Source: Erwinia pyrifoliae DSM 12163 | Lineage (GTDB): Bacteria; Pseudomonadota; Gammaproteobacteria; Enterobacterales; Enterobacteriaceae | Direction: 5' to 3' | Length of the DNA stretch: 58,753 nucleotides | Assembly (NCBI RefSeq): GCF_000026985.1 | Contig: NC_017390.1 | Coordinates: 327,431 to 386,183, forward strand | Shown here: positions 51,001 to 58,753 of the stretch, in pieces | Numbering within the stretch: the stretch's first letter is position 1 | Layout of the letters: the number at the start of each line of letters is the position of its first letter | Notes under the pieces: model-generated | Databases searched by the model: none | Seen by the model: the letters and a program-made list of their open reading frames with translations, nothing else | Told to the model about the DNA's origin: nothing | Made by a program: the position numbers and the translations under genes

Positions 51001-51633
51001 AGATCCGCAGTGTGGAGCGATCTCTACCAGGGGCTGCTGGCCGGGGAAGGGCTGACCACCGAATTACAAAAGCTGAACAATGTCTGGCTACAATACGGTG
51101 CGCTGGGACTGGAAGCCACGCGTACGGTTTCGCTGGCGGCGCTGCGCGGCGAAGAGACGGGCAGCCTGAGTGCGGCGGTGGCGAAGGTGCTTAGTAACCA
51201 AAATGACAGCGCTGAAAATGGCGTCCTGAAGCTGGAGAACCAGATCTTCAGCGCGCAGCTGGATATGTCAAAGCTGAAACTGGAGCAGGATTACGGTGCC
51301 ACCAGCAACAACAAAAAACTGCATATAAAAAGTATTGCCGTTACGCTACCCACCCTGCTGGGGCCGTATCAGGATATTGCCGCCACGCTTTCTGTAGGCA
51401 ATGAGACGGCCACGCTGTCGCACGGGTTGCAGGACAGCGGACGCTTTATTACTAACCTTGAAGACAGTCGCTTCCAGCCGTTTGAAGGCCTGGACGTGAC
51501 GAGCGTGAAAGCCCCCCTGACCCTCAGTATTTTTAGCGTGAAAGAGGCAGATGATGACGCCGCAGCGAACCAGCGAGCCATCGTTGAGAACCTGAGCGAT
51601 ATCATTTTCCATATTCGCTACATCATGCGCTAA
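48001..51633 (+). CDS. tcaB: Insecticidal toxin complex A subunit, C-terminal half (TcaB-like)
   Basis: Second half of the split TcA, 1210 residues. A neuraminidase-like region around residues 185-250 (YYWRMVTLGEGYKPIKWGEW) leads to conserved shell sequence (GPYCQYLWEIFFHIPFLIA near 465). The long pore-forming helices include a hydrophobic tip (LSALPNTFGLANGGGDLGAP near 855) and a strongly alpha-helical stretch (QLDAQIDSLKAQIAMQQKQI). The C-terminal part (about 960-1210) is the TcB-binding domain. The stretch 48540-49330 is much more AT-rich than its flanks, suggesting exchange of the variable domain. The gene lies between tcaA and tcaC. Confidence 0.88.
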   Translation: MSVTLFNKNLKEARRDALVSHYLATRDFSSLPKGSSVKNADDLYEYLLLDTKVSDAVTTSRLAEATSSLQLFIHRALEGYDGELAKGASALLAQDAFLDNWDKYNKRYSTWAGKEKLRFYAANYVDPTLRSNKTELFKQLEEHLSQGKFSETQVVQAFNSYLSDYHRYANVTYLSVGNGHEEKVKYISAKANGKYYWRMVTLGEGYKPIKWGEWQPLPTAIDKALNDDVVVAWHENKITCGWNSIESIRLSDGKAQDAVFNHIWKMNCDNTWVYFSHAEKRFDTTPRTGMTTGHCRLEFRWEEAVNGLYEKVNGVLIYDLERNRVTLTIDDAHIIFHPDVQVFINNLSMSYESKKTIPWTGEVKIELKKRAGGKVLEAFTATLSPLSDGFYGYIKEGFVTRNSLREFSVTSSTATTNEYFSGQYPLSDLFTLECQSLFAKAGCWYYQNAAGKIITGGDAFSGPYCQYLWEIFFHIPFLIAARFATERRFDDAERWYKYIFNSAGYRDRNGKLLTNEKKNTRYWNCLPLEQDIVWDSFAAVPASTDPDVIASADPMHYKLAVFMGTLDLLIARGDAAYRTLERDTLTEAKMYYVQAQQLLGPRPDIRITSSWDNPMLYIAARDIAPPATRTAEPQTFSRWLKAGDSSEMGDGNFLPPCNDVLLAYWDKLDIRLWNLRHNLSLDGQPLNLPLFTTPADPAGLHRQQQGGDGAKYEVRPSDKSTTGWRYPLLADHARSAASLLTQFGNSLLSALERRDAEQLTLLLQTQQIAVLAQQQGIAGKNLDSLRASLESLRLSRASAELRKTHYGNLVNGDLSPAEQSGLTLRSNARTLQLLSQVPALAGGLLSALPNTFGLANGGGDLGAPFHAQAQILQAMAGASDQSAVINDITAGYQRRAEEWGLQRDIADREIGQLDAQIDSLKAQIAMQQKQIALTETESAHAQQLYKLQSSRFTSQALYNWMVSRLSTLYYQMYDATIPVCMQARTALIRELGEDKVHGLFRSAVWSDLYQGLLAGEGLTTELQKLNNVWLQYGALGLEATRTVSLAALRGEETGSLSAAVAKVLSNQNDSAENGVLKLENQIFSAQLDMSKLKLEQDYGATSNNKKLHIKSIAVTLPTLLGPYQDIAATLSVGNETATLSHGLQDSGRFITNLEDSRFQPFEGLDVTSVKAPLTLSIFSVKEADDDAAANQRAIVENLSDIIFHIRYIMR

Positions 51634-51652
51634 CCCCACTTGTTGTGATATC

Positions 51653-51674
51653 CGGGCCATCCTTCGATGGCCCG
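51653..51674 (+). other. Stem-loop between tcaB and tcaC
   Basis: CGGGCCATC (51653-51661) pairs perfectly with GATGGCCCG (51666-51674) over CTTC. It sits immediately before the tcaC ribosome site AAGGA (51676-51680). No T run follows. It may tune the A:B ratio (five A to one B in the complex) through mRNA stability or translation. Confidence 0.6.
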
Positions 51675-51687
51675 TAAGGAATACTTT

Positions 51688-54600
51688 ATGCAAAATTCAG
51701 ATAGTTTGGCGCTGAAAGCACCCTCTCTGCCTAAGGGCGGCGGGGCGGTATCCGGCCTGAAAGGGGATGTGGCGGCTGCCGGACCGGACGGCGCAGCCAC
51801 GCTCAGCGTTCCGCTACCGGTCAGTCGCGGGCGCGGCTATGCGCCTGCGCTGGCGCTCAGCTACCACAGCCGGGGCGGTAACGGGCCATTCGGTATGGGT
51901 TGGGACGTTAACCTGTCAGCCATCCGTCGCCGCACCAACAAAGGTATACCGACGTACGGCCCGAACGATGAGTTTACCGGGCCGGATGGCGAAGTGCTGG
52001 TTCCGCTACTGACCGCAGACGGGACGCCGGAGACACGCAGTGCCTCCGCGCTACTGAACGTCGACGCTGGAGGAAATTACCACGTTCGCGCTTACCGCAG
52101 CCGCACGGAATCCGACTTCAGTCGTCTGGAGTACTGGGTGGCTGACAGCAATAGCGCCGAGGCGTTCTGGCTGCTGTACCGCCCGGATGGGCAGCTGTTT
52201 TTGCTGGGCCGCAATGCGCAGGCGCGTATCAGCAATCCGCATAATGCGCGACAAACTGCCGCCTGGCTGATCGAGTCGTCGGTATCCGTGAGCGGGGAGC
52301 AGATTTATTATCAGTATCGGGCAGAAGACGATACTGAGTGCGCGGACGCGGAAAAAGCCGCACATCACGCTGCCACGGCACAGCGCTATCTGATAGCGGT
52401 CTGGTACGGCAACCGCACCGCTTCCCGTACACTGCCCGCGTTTACCTCAGCCCCTTCCGCCGAAGACTGGCTGTTCACCCTGGTGCTGGATTACGGTGAG
52501 CGCGACACGGATCCGGCGCAGGCTCCCGACTGGTTGCCCCCCGGTAAGGAAGACTGGCCGTGCCGCCCGGATCGCTTTTCCAGCTGGCACTACGGCTTTG
52601 AGCTGCGCACCCGCCGCCTGTGCCGCCAGGCGCTGATGTATCACGCCGTGACGGCGCTGGCCGGAGAAGAAAAACCCGGCGATCAGCCGCAGCTGGTGGC
52701 GCGTCTCTGCCTGGATTACCAGCAGACTCCCTCGGTGAGCATGCTCAAGTCGGTGCGCCAGAACGCGTATGAAGCTGATGGTCGTGTGCTCAGTCTGCCG
52801 CCGCTGACGTTTGGCTGGCATACCTTCACACCGCCGCAGGCGGCGACGTGGCAGCAGCGTGAAGATATGGGTAACCTGAATCCGCTACAACCTTACCAGC
52901 TGGTGGATCTGAATGGCGAAGGGCTGGCAGGGATCCTGTATCAGGATGACGGCGGGTGGTGGTATCGCGCACCGGTGCGTCAAACCGGCGGCAGCGCCGA
53001 TGAGGTCACCTGGGATAAGGCCGCGCCCCTGCCCATCATGCCGGCCCTGCACGCGGGTGGTGCGCTGCTCGATCTGAACGGCGATGGCTACCTTGAGTGG
53101 CTGGTGACCGCGCCTGGCCTGGCCGGGCATTATGGCCGCACGGCCGAGCGCCAGTGGCGAAACTTTACGCCGCTGACTGCACTGCCGGTGGAGTATGGCC
53201 ATCCACGCGCCCGGCTGGTGGATCTCACCGGATCCGGGCTGGCCGACCTGGCGCTGATCGGCCCCAAAAGCGTGCGCCTGTACAGTGGAAGCGGAGAGGG
53301 CTGGCAGAAGGTGCAAACGGTGATGCAGGCAGACTCTGTGACTCTGCCGTTGTCACCGACAATGGATGCCAGCATGCTGATTGCCTTCAGTGATATGGCA
53401 GGCAGCGGCCAGCAGCACCTGGTGCAGGTCACTGCCAGCGGGGTGCGCTATTGGCCCAGCCTTGGCCACGGGCGCTTCGGCCAGCCGCTGGATCTCCCCG
53501 GTTTCAGCCAGCCACCAGACCGCTTTAACCCGCAGCAGCTGTTCCTGGCGGATATTGACGGCTCCGGTACTACCGACCTGATTTATACCCTTGGCGACAG
53601 CCTGCTTATCTATCTCAATCAAAGCGGCAACGCCTTTGCCGCGCCCTTTAGCCTGCCGCTGCCGGAGGGCGCGCGCTATGATCGCACCTGTAGCCTACAG
53701 CTGGCGGATATTCAGGGGCAGGGGGTTGCCAGTCTGATATTGACGACTCCTCATCCGACACCGCGTCACTGGGTTTGTCATTTGTCAGAGCAGAAACCCT
53801 GGCTGTTGAACGCGATGAATAACCATATGGGAGCCAGTCACAGCCTGTACTACCGCAGCTCGGCACAGTTTTGGCTGGATGAGAAGGCCGAAGCCGCGCA
53901 GGCGGGAAAACCGCAGCCAGCCTGTTATCTGCCGTTTGCCCTGCATACGGTGCAGCGCACCGAGGTGACCGATGAAATTACTGGCAACCGGCTGGTCAGC
54001 AGCGTGCGCTACCGGCACGGCGCATGGGACGGGCGTGAGCGTGAATTTCGTGGTTTTGGTCTGGTGGAAGTCAGCGATACCGATACCCGCGCCAGCCGGG
54101 GAAGCGCGGCGGAAATCAGCATGCCCGCCATCAGCCGCAGCTGGTATGCCACTGGCCTGGTGCAGGTAGATGAGCAGCTGCCAAGGCAATACTGGCAGGG
54201 TGACAGCGCCGCCTTTGGTGGTTTTGTTCCCCGCTTCACCATCGGCAGCGGTGACGATGAGCAGGCGTACGTCCCGGATGACAGCACCAGATTCTGGCTG
54301 AACCGGGGGGTAAAGGGCCTGCTGCTGCGCAGCGAGCTGTACGGTGCGGACGACAGCGTTCTGGCGACTACCCCCTACAGCGTTAGCGAAACCCGCCCGC
54401 AGGTGCGCTTAGTCGAGACGCGGGGCGTTTATCCGGTGACCTGGTCGGTGTCGGTGGAAACGCGTACTTATCTCTATGAGCGGTTCAGCAGCGATCCGCA
54501 GTGCAGTCAGCAGGTGTTGCTGAGCAGCGATCGGTATGGCCAGCCGCTGCGTCAGGTCAACATCAGTTATCCGCGCCGCAGCCAGCCGACTAAAAGTCCG

Positions 54601-55758
54601 TACCCGCCAACGCTGCCGCCGACGCTGTTTGCCAGCAGCTACGACCGACAGCAGCAGGAACTGCGCCTGGTGTTGCAGCAGAGCCGCTGGCATACGTTGT
54701 CAGACAGCGCGGCCGGTGTATGGCTGGCTGGACTGTCTGATGCCACCCGCAGCGATATTTTCACTTATTCAGCCACCTCCGTCCCGGCGCAGGGTCTGAC
54801 GCTGGAGCAGCTTTCCGCCAGCGGCAATCTGACAGGCGAAGATCGGCCTGCCACCTTCGCCGGGCAGCAGCAGGTCTGGTATCTGGATACGCAGGGTGAG
54901 GCGGTCACGGCAACTCCTGCCATCCCACCGCGCCTTGCTTTTAGTGAAAGTGCGGTACTGGACGAGCCTCTTATCGCCTCACTGGCGCAGGACATCAGCG
55001 CTGAAACCGTGACGCAGGCCGGTTACTCGCTGTCCGGCTATCTTTTTGCCCGTCGCGGTGAAAGCGGCAAACTATTGTGGACGGTACGCCAGGGTTACAG
55101 CACCTATGGTTCTGCTGAACATTTCTGGCTACCCGAGTCAACGCGGGACACCCTGCTGACCGGTGCTATCACCGTTACCCGTGACCGCTATAACTGCGTG
55201 ATAACCCAGCTGCGCGATGCGGCCGGGCTGACTACCAGCGCGCAGTATGACTGGCGCTTTCTGACGCCGGTAAGCGTGACCGATGCCAACGACAATCGGC
55301 ATACCGTCACGCTGGATGCGCTGGGGCGGGTCTCTGTGATGCGTTTTAGCGGCACGGAAAACGGCAACGCCACGGGCTACAGCGCTAATGCCATCGACCC
55401 GCCGCAAACGGCGGAACAGGCGCTGGCGCTCTCAGCACCGTTGCCGGTACACCAGATGCTGGTTTATATCACCGATAGCTGGATGACGCAGCGCGCAGAA
55501 AAACAGCCGCCGCATGTTGTGGTGTTGACTACCGACCGCTATGACAGCGACCCGCAGCAGCAGATCCGCCAGCAGGTGGTGTTCAGCGACGGCTTCGGAC
55601 GTGTGCTACAGACCTCCGTTCGCCAGACTGACGGTGGCGCCTGGCAGCGTAGCGCGGCGGGCGCGCTGGTGAGTGCGTCCAACGGTGCGCCTCAGCTGGC
55701 AACCACCACCTCGCGCTGGGCGGTCAGCGGGCGTACGGAATATGACAATAAAGGCTAG
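51688..55758 (+). CDS. tcaC: Insecticidal toxin complex B subunit (TcaC-like), cut by an amber codon
   Basis: TcB forms, with TcC, the cocoon that holds the toxic C-terminus of TcC; its beta-propeller docks on the TcA channel. The ATG at 51688 (MQNSDSLALKAPSLPKGGGA) follows AAGGA. An SpvB domain (about 20-330: VSRGRGYAPALALSYHSRGG), FG-GAP-like propeller repeats (about 420-680: LLDLNGDGYLEW, LVDLTGSGLADLALIG) and mid-N/mid-C segments follow. The frame stops at TAG 55756-55758 after 1356 residues, yet continues in frame and in family sequence for 75 more codons. A CAG-to-TAG change would explain it. The short product may be partly functional. Confidence 0.85.
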   Translation: MQNSDSLALKAPSLPKGGGAVSGLKGDVAAAGPDGAATLSVPLPVSRGRGYAPALALSYHSRGGNGPFGMGWDVNLSAIRRRTNKGIPTYGPNDEFTGPDGEVLVPLLTADGTPETRSASALLNVDAGGNYHVRAYRSRTESDFSRLEYWVADSNSAEAFWLLYRPDGQLFLLGRNAQARISNPHNARQTAAWLIESSVSVSGEQIYYQYRAEDDTECADAEKAAHHAATAQRYLIAVWYGNRTASRTLPAFTSAPSAEDWLFTLVLDYGERDTDPAQAPDWLPPGKEDWPCRPDRFSSWHYGFELRTRRLCRQALMYHAVTALAGEEKPGDQPQLVARLCLDYQQTPSVSMLKSVRQNAYEADGRVLSLPPLTFGWHTFTPPQAATWQQREDMGNLNPLQPYQLVDLNGEGLAGILYQDDGGWWYRAPVRQTGGSADEVTWDKAAPLPIMPALHAGGALLDLNGDGYLEWLVTAPGLAGHYGRTAERQWRNFTPLTALPVEYGHPRARLVDLTGSGLADLALIGPKSVRLYSGSGEGWQKVQTVMQADSVTLPLSPTMDASMLIAFSDMAGSGQQHLVQVTASGVRYWPSLGHGRFGQPLDLPGFSQPPDRFNPQQLFLADIDGSGTTDLIYTLGDSLLIYLNQSGNAFAAPFSLPLPEGARYDRTCSLQLADIQGQGVASLILTTPHPTPRHWVCHLSEQKPWLLNAMNNHMGASHSLYYRSSAQFWLDEKAEAAQAGKPQPACYLPFALHTVQRTEVTDEITGNRLVSSVRYRHGAWDGREREFRGFGLVEVSDTDTRASRGSAAEISMPAISRSWYATGLVQVDEQLPRQYWQGDSAAFGGFVPRFTIGSGDDEQAYVPDDSTRFWLNRGVKGLLLRSELYGADDSVLATTPYSVSETRPQVRLVETRGVYPVTWSVSVETRTYLYERFSSDPQCSQQVLLSSDRYGQPLRQVNISYPRRSQPTKSPYPPTLPPTLFASSYDRQQQELRLVLQQSRWHTLSDSAAGVWLAGLSDATRSDIFTYSATSVPAQGLTLEQLSASGNLTGEDRPATFAGQQQVWYLDTQGEAVTATPAIPPRLAFSESAVLDEPLIASLAQDISAETVTQAGYSLSGYLFARRGESGKLLWTVRQGYSTYGSAEHFWLPESTRDTLLTGAITVTRDRYNCVITQLRDAAGLTTSAQYDWRFLTPVSVTDANDNRHTVTLDALGRVSVMRFSGTENGNATGYSANAIDPPQTAEQALALSAPLPVHQMLVYITDSWMTQRAEKQPPHVVVLTTDRYDSDPQQQIRQQVVFSDGFGRVLQTSVRQTDGGAWQRSAAGALVSASNGAPQLATTTSRWAVSGRTEYDNKG

Positions 55759-55983
55759 GCGATTCGCACTTACCAGCCATTTTTCCTCAATAGCTGGCAA
55801 TATCTCATTGACGACAGCGCCCGTCAGGATCTGTATGCCGACACGCATTATTACGACCCCACCGGGAGGGAATGGCAGGTGAAAACCGCCAAAGGCTGGC
55901 TGCGCCGCAGCCTGTTCACCCCGTGGTTTGTGGTCAGTGAGGATGAAAATAACACCGCCGCTGAGGCGGAGGCTGGTATTTAA
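55759..55983 (+). pseudogene. In-frame C-terminal remainder of tcaC beyond the amber codon
   Basis: These 74 sense codons plus TAA continue the tcaC frame without another lesion. They encode typical TcB C-terminal sequence ([45 protein letters not shown]). Without read-through of the UAG they are not translated from the tcaC start. The full product would be 1431 residues. Confidence 0.85.
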
Positions 55984-55991
55984 CCCATACG

Positions 55992-56013
55992 CCGGCAGGC
56001 CACCGCCTGCCGG
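55992..56013 (+). other. Stem-loop between tcaC and tccC
   Basis: CCGGCAGGC (55992-56000) pairs perfectly with GCCTGCCGG (56005-56013) over CACC. It lies 31 bases before the tccC start. Like the stem-loop before tcaC, it has nine pairs, a four-base loop and no T run. Confidence 0.6.
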
Positions 56014-56044
56014 TATCTCCCCAGAAATAACAGGTGACACATTT

Positions 56045-58693
56045 ATGCGCAGCAATACTCTTTATCGTGCCACGCCGTCGGTGACGGTGCTGGATAACCG
56101 TGGCCAGAGCGTACGCGATATCGTTTACCACCGCCATCCGGACGTGCCGGAAAGCATTGACGAACGCATCACCCGCCACCGCTATAATGAGCGCGGCTTC
56201 CTGGCGCAGAGCGCCGACCCACGGCTACATGACGCAGGCCTGGCAAACTTCAGCTACCTGACAGACCTGGCCGGTCATGTGCTGCGCACGCAGAGCGCCG
56301 ACGCCGGTATCACGGTTGCCCTGAACGACGCCGCCGGCCGGCCGTTTATGACGGTAACCCATATCGCCGCCGGAGAGAACGGCCTGCATGACCGCAGCCA
56401 GGCGGTGATCCGCACCTTCCGCTATGAGCAGGCCAGCCTGCCGGGTCGCCCGCTGAGCACCACGGAGCAGGGTGCGAACGGCGTGCCGCGTATCTCGGAA
56501 CGCTTTGTTTATGCTGGCAACACGCAGCGGGAAAAAGAGCTGAACCTGGCCGGGCAGTGCGTCGGGCACTACGACACGGCCGGTCTGGTGCAGACGGACA
56601 GCATTGCCCTGAGCGGCGTGCCGCTGTCGGTGACCCGGCGTCTGCTGAAGGATGCGCATAACACGGACGTCGTGGCAGACTGGCGGGGTGAGGATGCCGC
56701 TGCCTGGAACGGCCTGCTGGCCGCCGGGGCGTTCACCACCCGCAGCACGGCGGACGCCGTGGCAGCCGTGCTGACGACTACCGATGCGACAGGCCATATG
56801 CAGCGCGTGGCGTATGACGTGGCCGGGCTGCTGCGGGGCAGCTGGCTGACGCTGAAAGGTGGAAAAGAGCAGGTTATCGTGAAATCCCTGAGCTGGTCGG
56901 CTGCCGGACAGAAGCTGCGCGAGGAGCACGGTAACGGCGTGGTGACCACGTACACGTACGAGCAGGAAACGCAGCGCCTGACGGGCGTGCGTACAGAGCG
57001 CCCGGCCGGACACGCGGTGGTTGCGAAGGTGCTGCAGGATTTGCGCTATGAGTACGACCCGGTGGGCAACGTGCTTATGGTACGCAACAACGCGGAGGAA
57101 ACCCGCTTCTGGCGCAACCAGAAAGTGGTGCCGGAGAGCGCCTGTGCCTACGACAGCCTGTACCAGCTGGTCAGCGCCAGCGGGCGCGAGATGGCCAGTG
57201 GCGGTGAGCAGGGGACTAACCTGCCGTTGCTCCCCTCCTTTGACAGTGCCACCTTCACTAACTACACGCGCACTTACACCTATGACCGCAGCGGCAATCT
57301 GACGCAGATACGCCACGGCGCGCCTGCCAGCGGCAATAACTACACTACCCGCATCACGATCAGCAATCGCAGCAACCGGGGCGTGTTAAGCACGCTGACG
57401 GAAAATCCCTCAGAGGTGGATGCGCTGTTCAGCGCCGCAGGTCAGCAGATGCAGCTGCTGCCGGGTCAGCGGTTGAGCTGGACGGCGCGCGGCGAACTGC
57501 TGCAGGTTACGCCGGTGGTGCGTGACGGGGCGGCAGCGGACGGCGAGAGCTATCGCTATGACGGCAGCAGCCAGCGCGTACTGAAGGTGGGCGTGCAGAA
57601 AACCGCTAACGGCACGCAGAATCAGCGCGTGCTGTATCTGCCGGGCGTGGAGCTGCGTACCCGCGCCGGCGGCGGCACGGAAACGGAGAGCCTGCAGGTT
57701 ATCACGGTGGGTGAAGCGGGTCGGGCGCAGGTGCGGGCGCTGCACTGGAAGAGCGGGAAGCCGACCGCCGTCAGCAACAATCAGCTGCGCTTCAGCTACG
57801 ATAACCTGGTGGGCAGCAGCACGCTGGAAGTGGACGGCGGCGGTAATCTCATCAGCATGGAGGAATACTACCCGTACGGCGGCACGGCGCTGTGGACGGC
57901 GCGCAGCCAGGCGGAGGCGGACTATAAAACCGTGCGCTACTCGGGCAAGGAGCGTGACGCGACGGGGCTGTACTACTACGGCTACCGCTATTACCAGCCG
58001 TGGGCGGGCCGCTGGCTGAGTGTGGATCCGGCGGGGACGGTGGACGGGCTGAACCTGTTCAGGATGGTACGGAATAATCCTGTGACACTGAAGGACGAGG
58101 AGGGGCTGGCTCCAAGCTACTTAATGGCATTGCCGAAGATAGTGAACACATATACTGAAAATAATCATGGTGAAGCCGCCCGTATCATCAGCTTACCGGA
58201 TAACAATCAAGGCAGAATCCTTCCCTCCCTCCCAACTCGCGAAGAATTAGGACTATTAGATGCGGAGGTTTCCGCTGTAAAAATTTATACATCATATACT
58301 TATAAGCACATAAATAGTTACGCCAGGGGAACCCTGGGCTCAAAGGAAGCGAAGCAATTAAAGGAAGCGCTGGAACAAAACAAGTTTTTAAAGAAGGGGT
58401 TTATTGGTGGCGAAAAATTAAGTAAAGGCATTGCAAAATTTAATGCCACCCTTGAATCGGCCAGAAAAAAACACCCTTCAAATGAAAGTTTTGGTTCTAT
58501 CGTTACCAGAGGGATTGGCTTCGATTATATTGGCGGCTCCGAGGATGAGATAAACTATACAACGATAGGTAGTGTTGTTGAGCAAAAAAGTTATACCAGC
58601 ACAACTGTTAGTCGTCCTTTTCTAAATACTCACTTGTTAACTTTACATGCTCACCCGGAAGCTGATGGACGCTGGATTGAAGTGGTTTACTGA
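56045..58693 (+). CDS. tccC: Insecticidal toxin complex C subunit (TccC-like), C-terminus truncated
   Basis: TcC supplies the rest of the cocoon and the toxic enzyme injected into the host cell. The ATG at 56045 (MRSNTLYRATPSVTVLDNRG) follows AGGTGA; earlier in-frame codons overlap tcaC. Residues 1-679 are the Rhs core, ending in GRWLSVDPAGTVDGLNLFRM (Asp661 and Asp667) and VRNNP, where self-cleavage releases the toxin. Residues 680-882 are an AT-richer variable tip. It reads as an ADP-ribosyltransferase: YTYKHINSYARG, then VTRG (Arg822), then TSTT (Ser852-Thr854). The expected downstream ExE motif is missing because the frame ends at TGA 58691-58693, probably inside an insertion element. Confidence 0.85.
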   Translation: MRSNTLYRATPSVTVLDNRGQSVRDIVYHRHPDVPESIDERITRHRYNERGFLAQSADPRLHDAGLANFSYLTDLAGHVLRTQSADAGITVALNDAAGRPFMTVTHIAAGENGLHDRSQAVIRTFRYEQASLPGRPLSTTEQGANGVPRISERFVYAGNTQREKELNLAGQCVGHYDTAGLVQTDSIALSGVPLSVTRRLLKDAHNTDVVADWRGEDAAAWNGLLAAGAFTTRSTADAVAAVLTTTDATGHMQRVAYDVAGLLRGSWLTLKGGKEQVIVKSLSWSAAGQKLREEHGNGVVTTYTYEQETQRLTGVRTERPAGHAVVAKVLQDLRYEYDPVGNVLMVRNNAEETRFWRNQKVVPESACAYDSLYQLVSASGREMASGGEQGTNLPLLPSFDSATFTNYTRTYTYDRSGNLTQIRHGAPASGNNYTTRITISNRSNRGVLSTLTENPSEVDALFSAAGQQMQLLPGQRLSWTARGELLQVTPVVRDGAAADGESYRYDGSSQRVLKVGVQKTANGTQNQRVLYLPGVELRTRAGGGTETESLQVITVGEAGRAQVRALHWKSGKPTAVSNNQLRFSYDNLVGSSTLEVDGGGNLISMEEYYPYGGTALWTARSQAEADYKTVRYSGKERDATGLYYYGYRYYQPWAGRWLSVDPAGTVDGLNLFRMVRNNPVTLKDEEGLAPSYLMALPKIVNTYTENNHGEAARIISLPDNNQGRILPSLPTREELGLLDAEVSAVKIYTSYTYKHINSYARGTLGSKEAKQLKEALEQNKFLKKGFIGGEKLSKGIAKFNATLESARKKHPSNESFGSIVTRGIGFDYIGGSEDEINYTTIGSVVEQKSYTSTTVSRPFLNTHLLTLHAHPEADGRWIEVVY

Positions 58694-58753
58694 ATTTGGC
58701 CATCTGAACAGAGGTGATATGCTCACCTCAGAACAACACAGGTGCTCCAATGA
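58691..58753 (+). mobile_element. Left end of an IS3-family (IS911-like) insertion sequence
   Basis: From TGA at 58691 the sequence (TGAATTTGGCCATCTGAACA) resembles the left end of an IS911-type element as I recall it, and it ends at GGTGCTCCAATGA, the usual start of OrfA. The ATG at 58750-58752 would be the OrfA start. A perfect hairpin GAGGTGA (58711-58717)/TCACCTC (58723-58729) lies between, as some IS elements use to block outside read-through. The window ends here, so the call rests on memory of this family. Confidence 0.6.

Noticed and set aside
55756..55758. Programmed recoding (pyrrolysine or similar) at the tcaC UAG
   Set aside because: Enterobacteria do not use pyrrolysine, and no recoding structure is evident next to the codon. 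A point mutation is simpler.
56225..57316. Long antisense open frame (363 codons) opposite tccC
   Set aside because: It is a mirror of the GC-rich Rhs core, with no family resemblance and no ribosome site. tccC is clearly coding on the other strand.

Overview
The window reads as chromosome of a plant- or insect-associated member of the Enterobacterales, most likely Erwinia or a close relative. Proteins match Escherichia coli orthologues closely in sequence and length, and gene order follows the E. coli segment from yhdWXYZ (next to rrnD) through fis, accBC, mreBCD, tldD, aaeXAB, argR/mdh, degSQ and rplM-rpsI to sspAB. The left edge carries a hairpin like an rRNA-operon terminator, as expected next to yhdZ.

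Layout. 1-4336: a complete polar amino acid ABC transporter (yhdWXYZ, leftward) with a sigma-54 type promoter. 4678-5598: lpxP. 5931-7353: the dusB-fis operon with its growth-rate promoter; dusB is broken by a 5-bp deletion. 7578-12545: prmA, panF, yhdT, accC, accB, aroQ. 12768-14379: the msrPQ methionine sulfoxide repair pair. 14431-15408: acuI. 15633-27996 (rightward): csrD, mreBCD, yhdE, rng, yhdP, tldD.

27997-30340 is an accessory insertion between tldD and aaeXAB. It holds a lytic-transglycosylase-like protein, a small three-helix membrane protein and a truncated DUF943-type gene, flanked by imperfect direct repeats. It abuts a degraded remnant of aaeR, the regulator expected here. 30342-43569 returns to core genes: aaeXAB, two yhcN-like genes, argR, mdh, degS, degQ, zapG, zapE, rplM-rpsI and sspA-sspB.

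43570 to the end is a second accessory region, inserted after sspB. An AT-rich, nearly gene-free 1.1 kb leads into a four-gene insecticidal toxin complex (Tc) operon: tcaA and tcaB (split A subunit: injection channel and receptor binding), tcaC (B subunit) and tccC (C subunit: Rhs cocoon plus a variable toxin tip). tcaC has an in-frame amber codon 75 codons before its natural end. tccC ends in an ADP-ribosyltransferase-like tip that appears cut off by the left end of an IS3-family element, whose first three bases (TGA) supply the stop codon. The operon therefore looks like a nearly complete Tc weapon with two recent lesions.

Limits: assignments come from reading the sequence and from memory of family members. 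No database search was run, and the sequence beyond 58753, which would settle the insertion-element call, is not visible.
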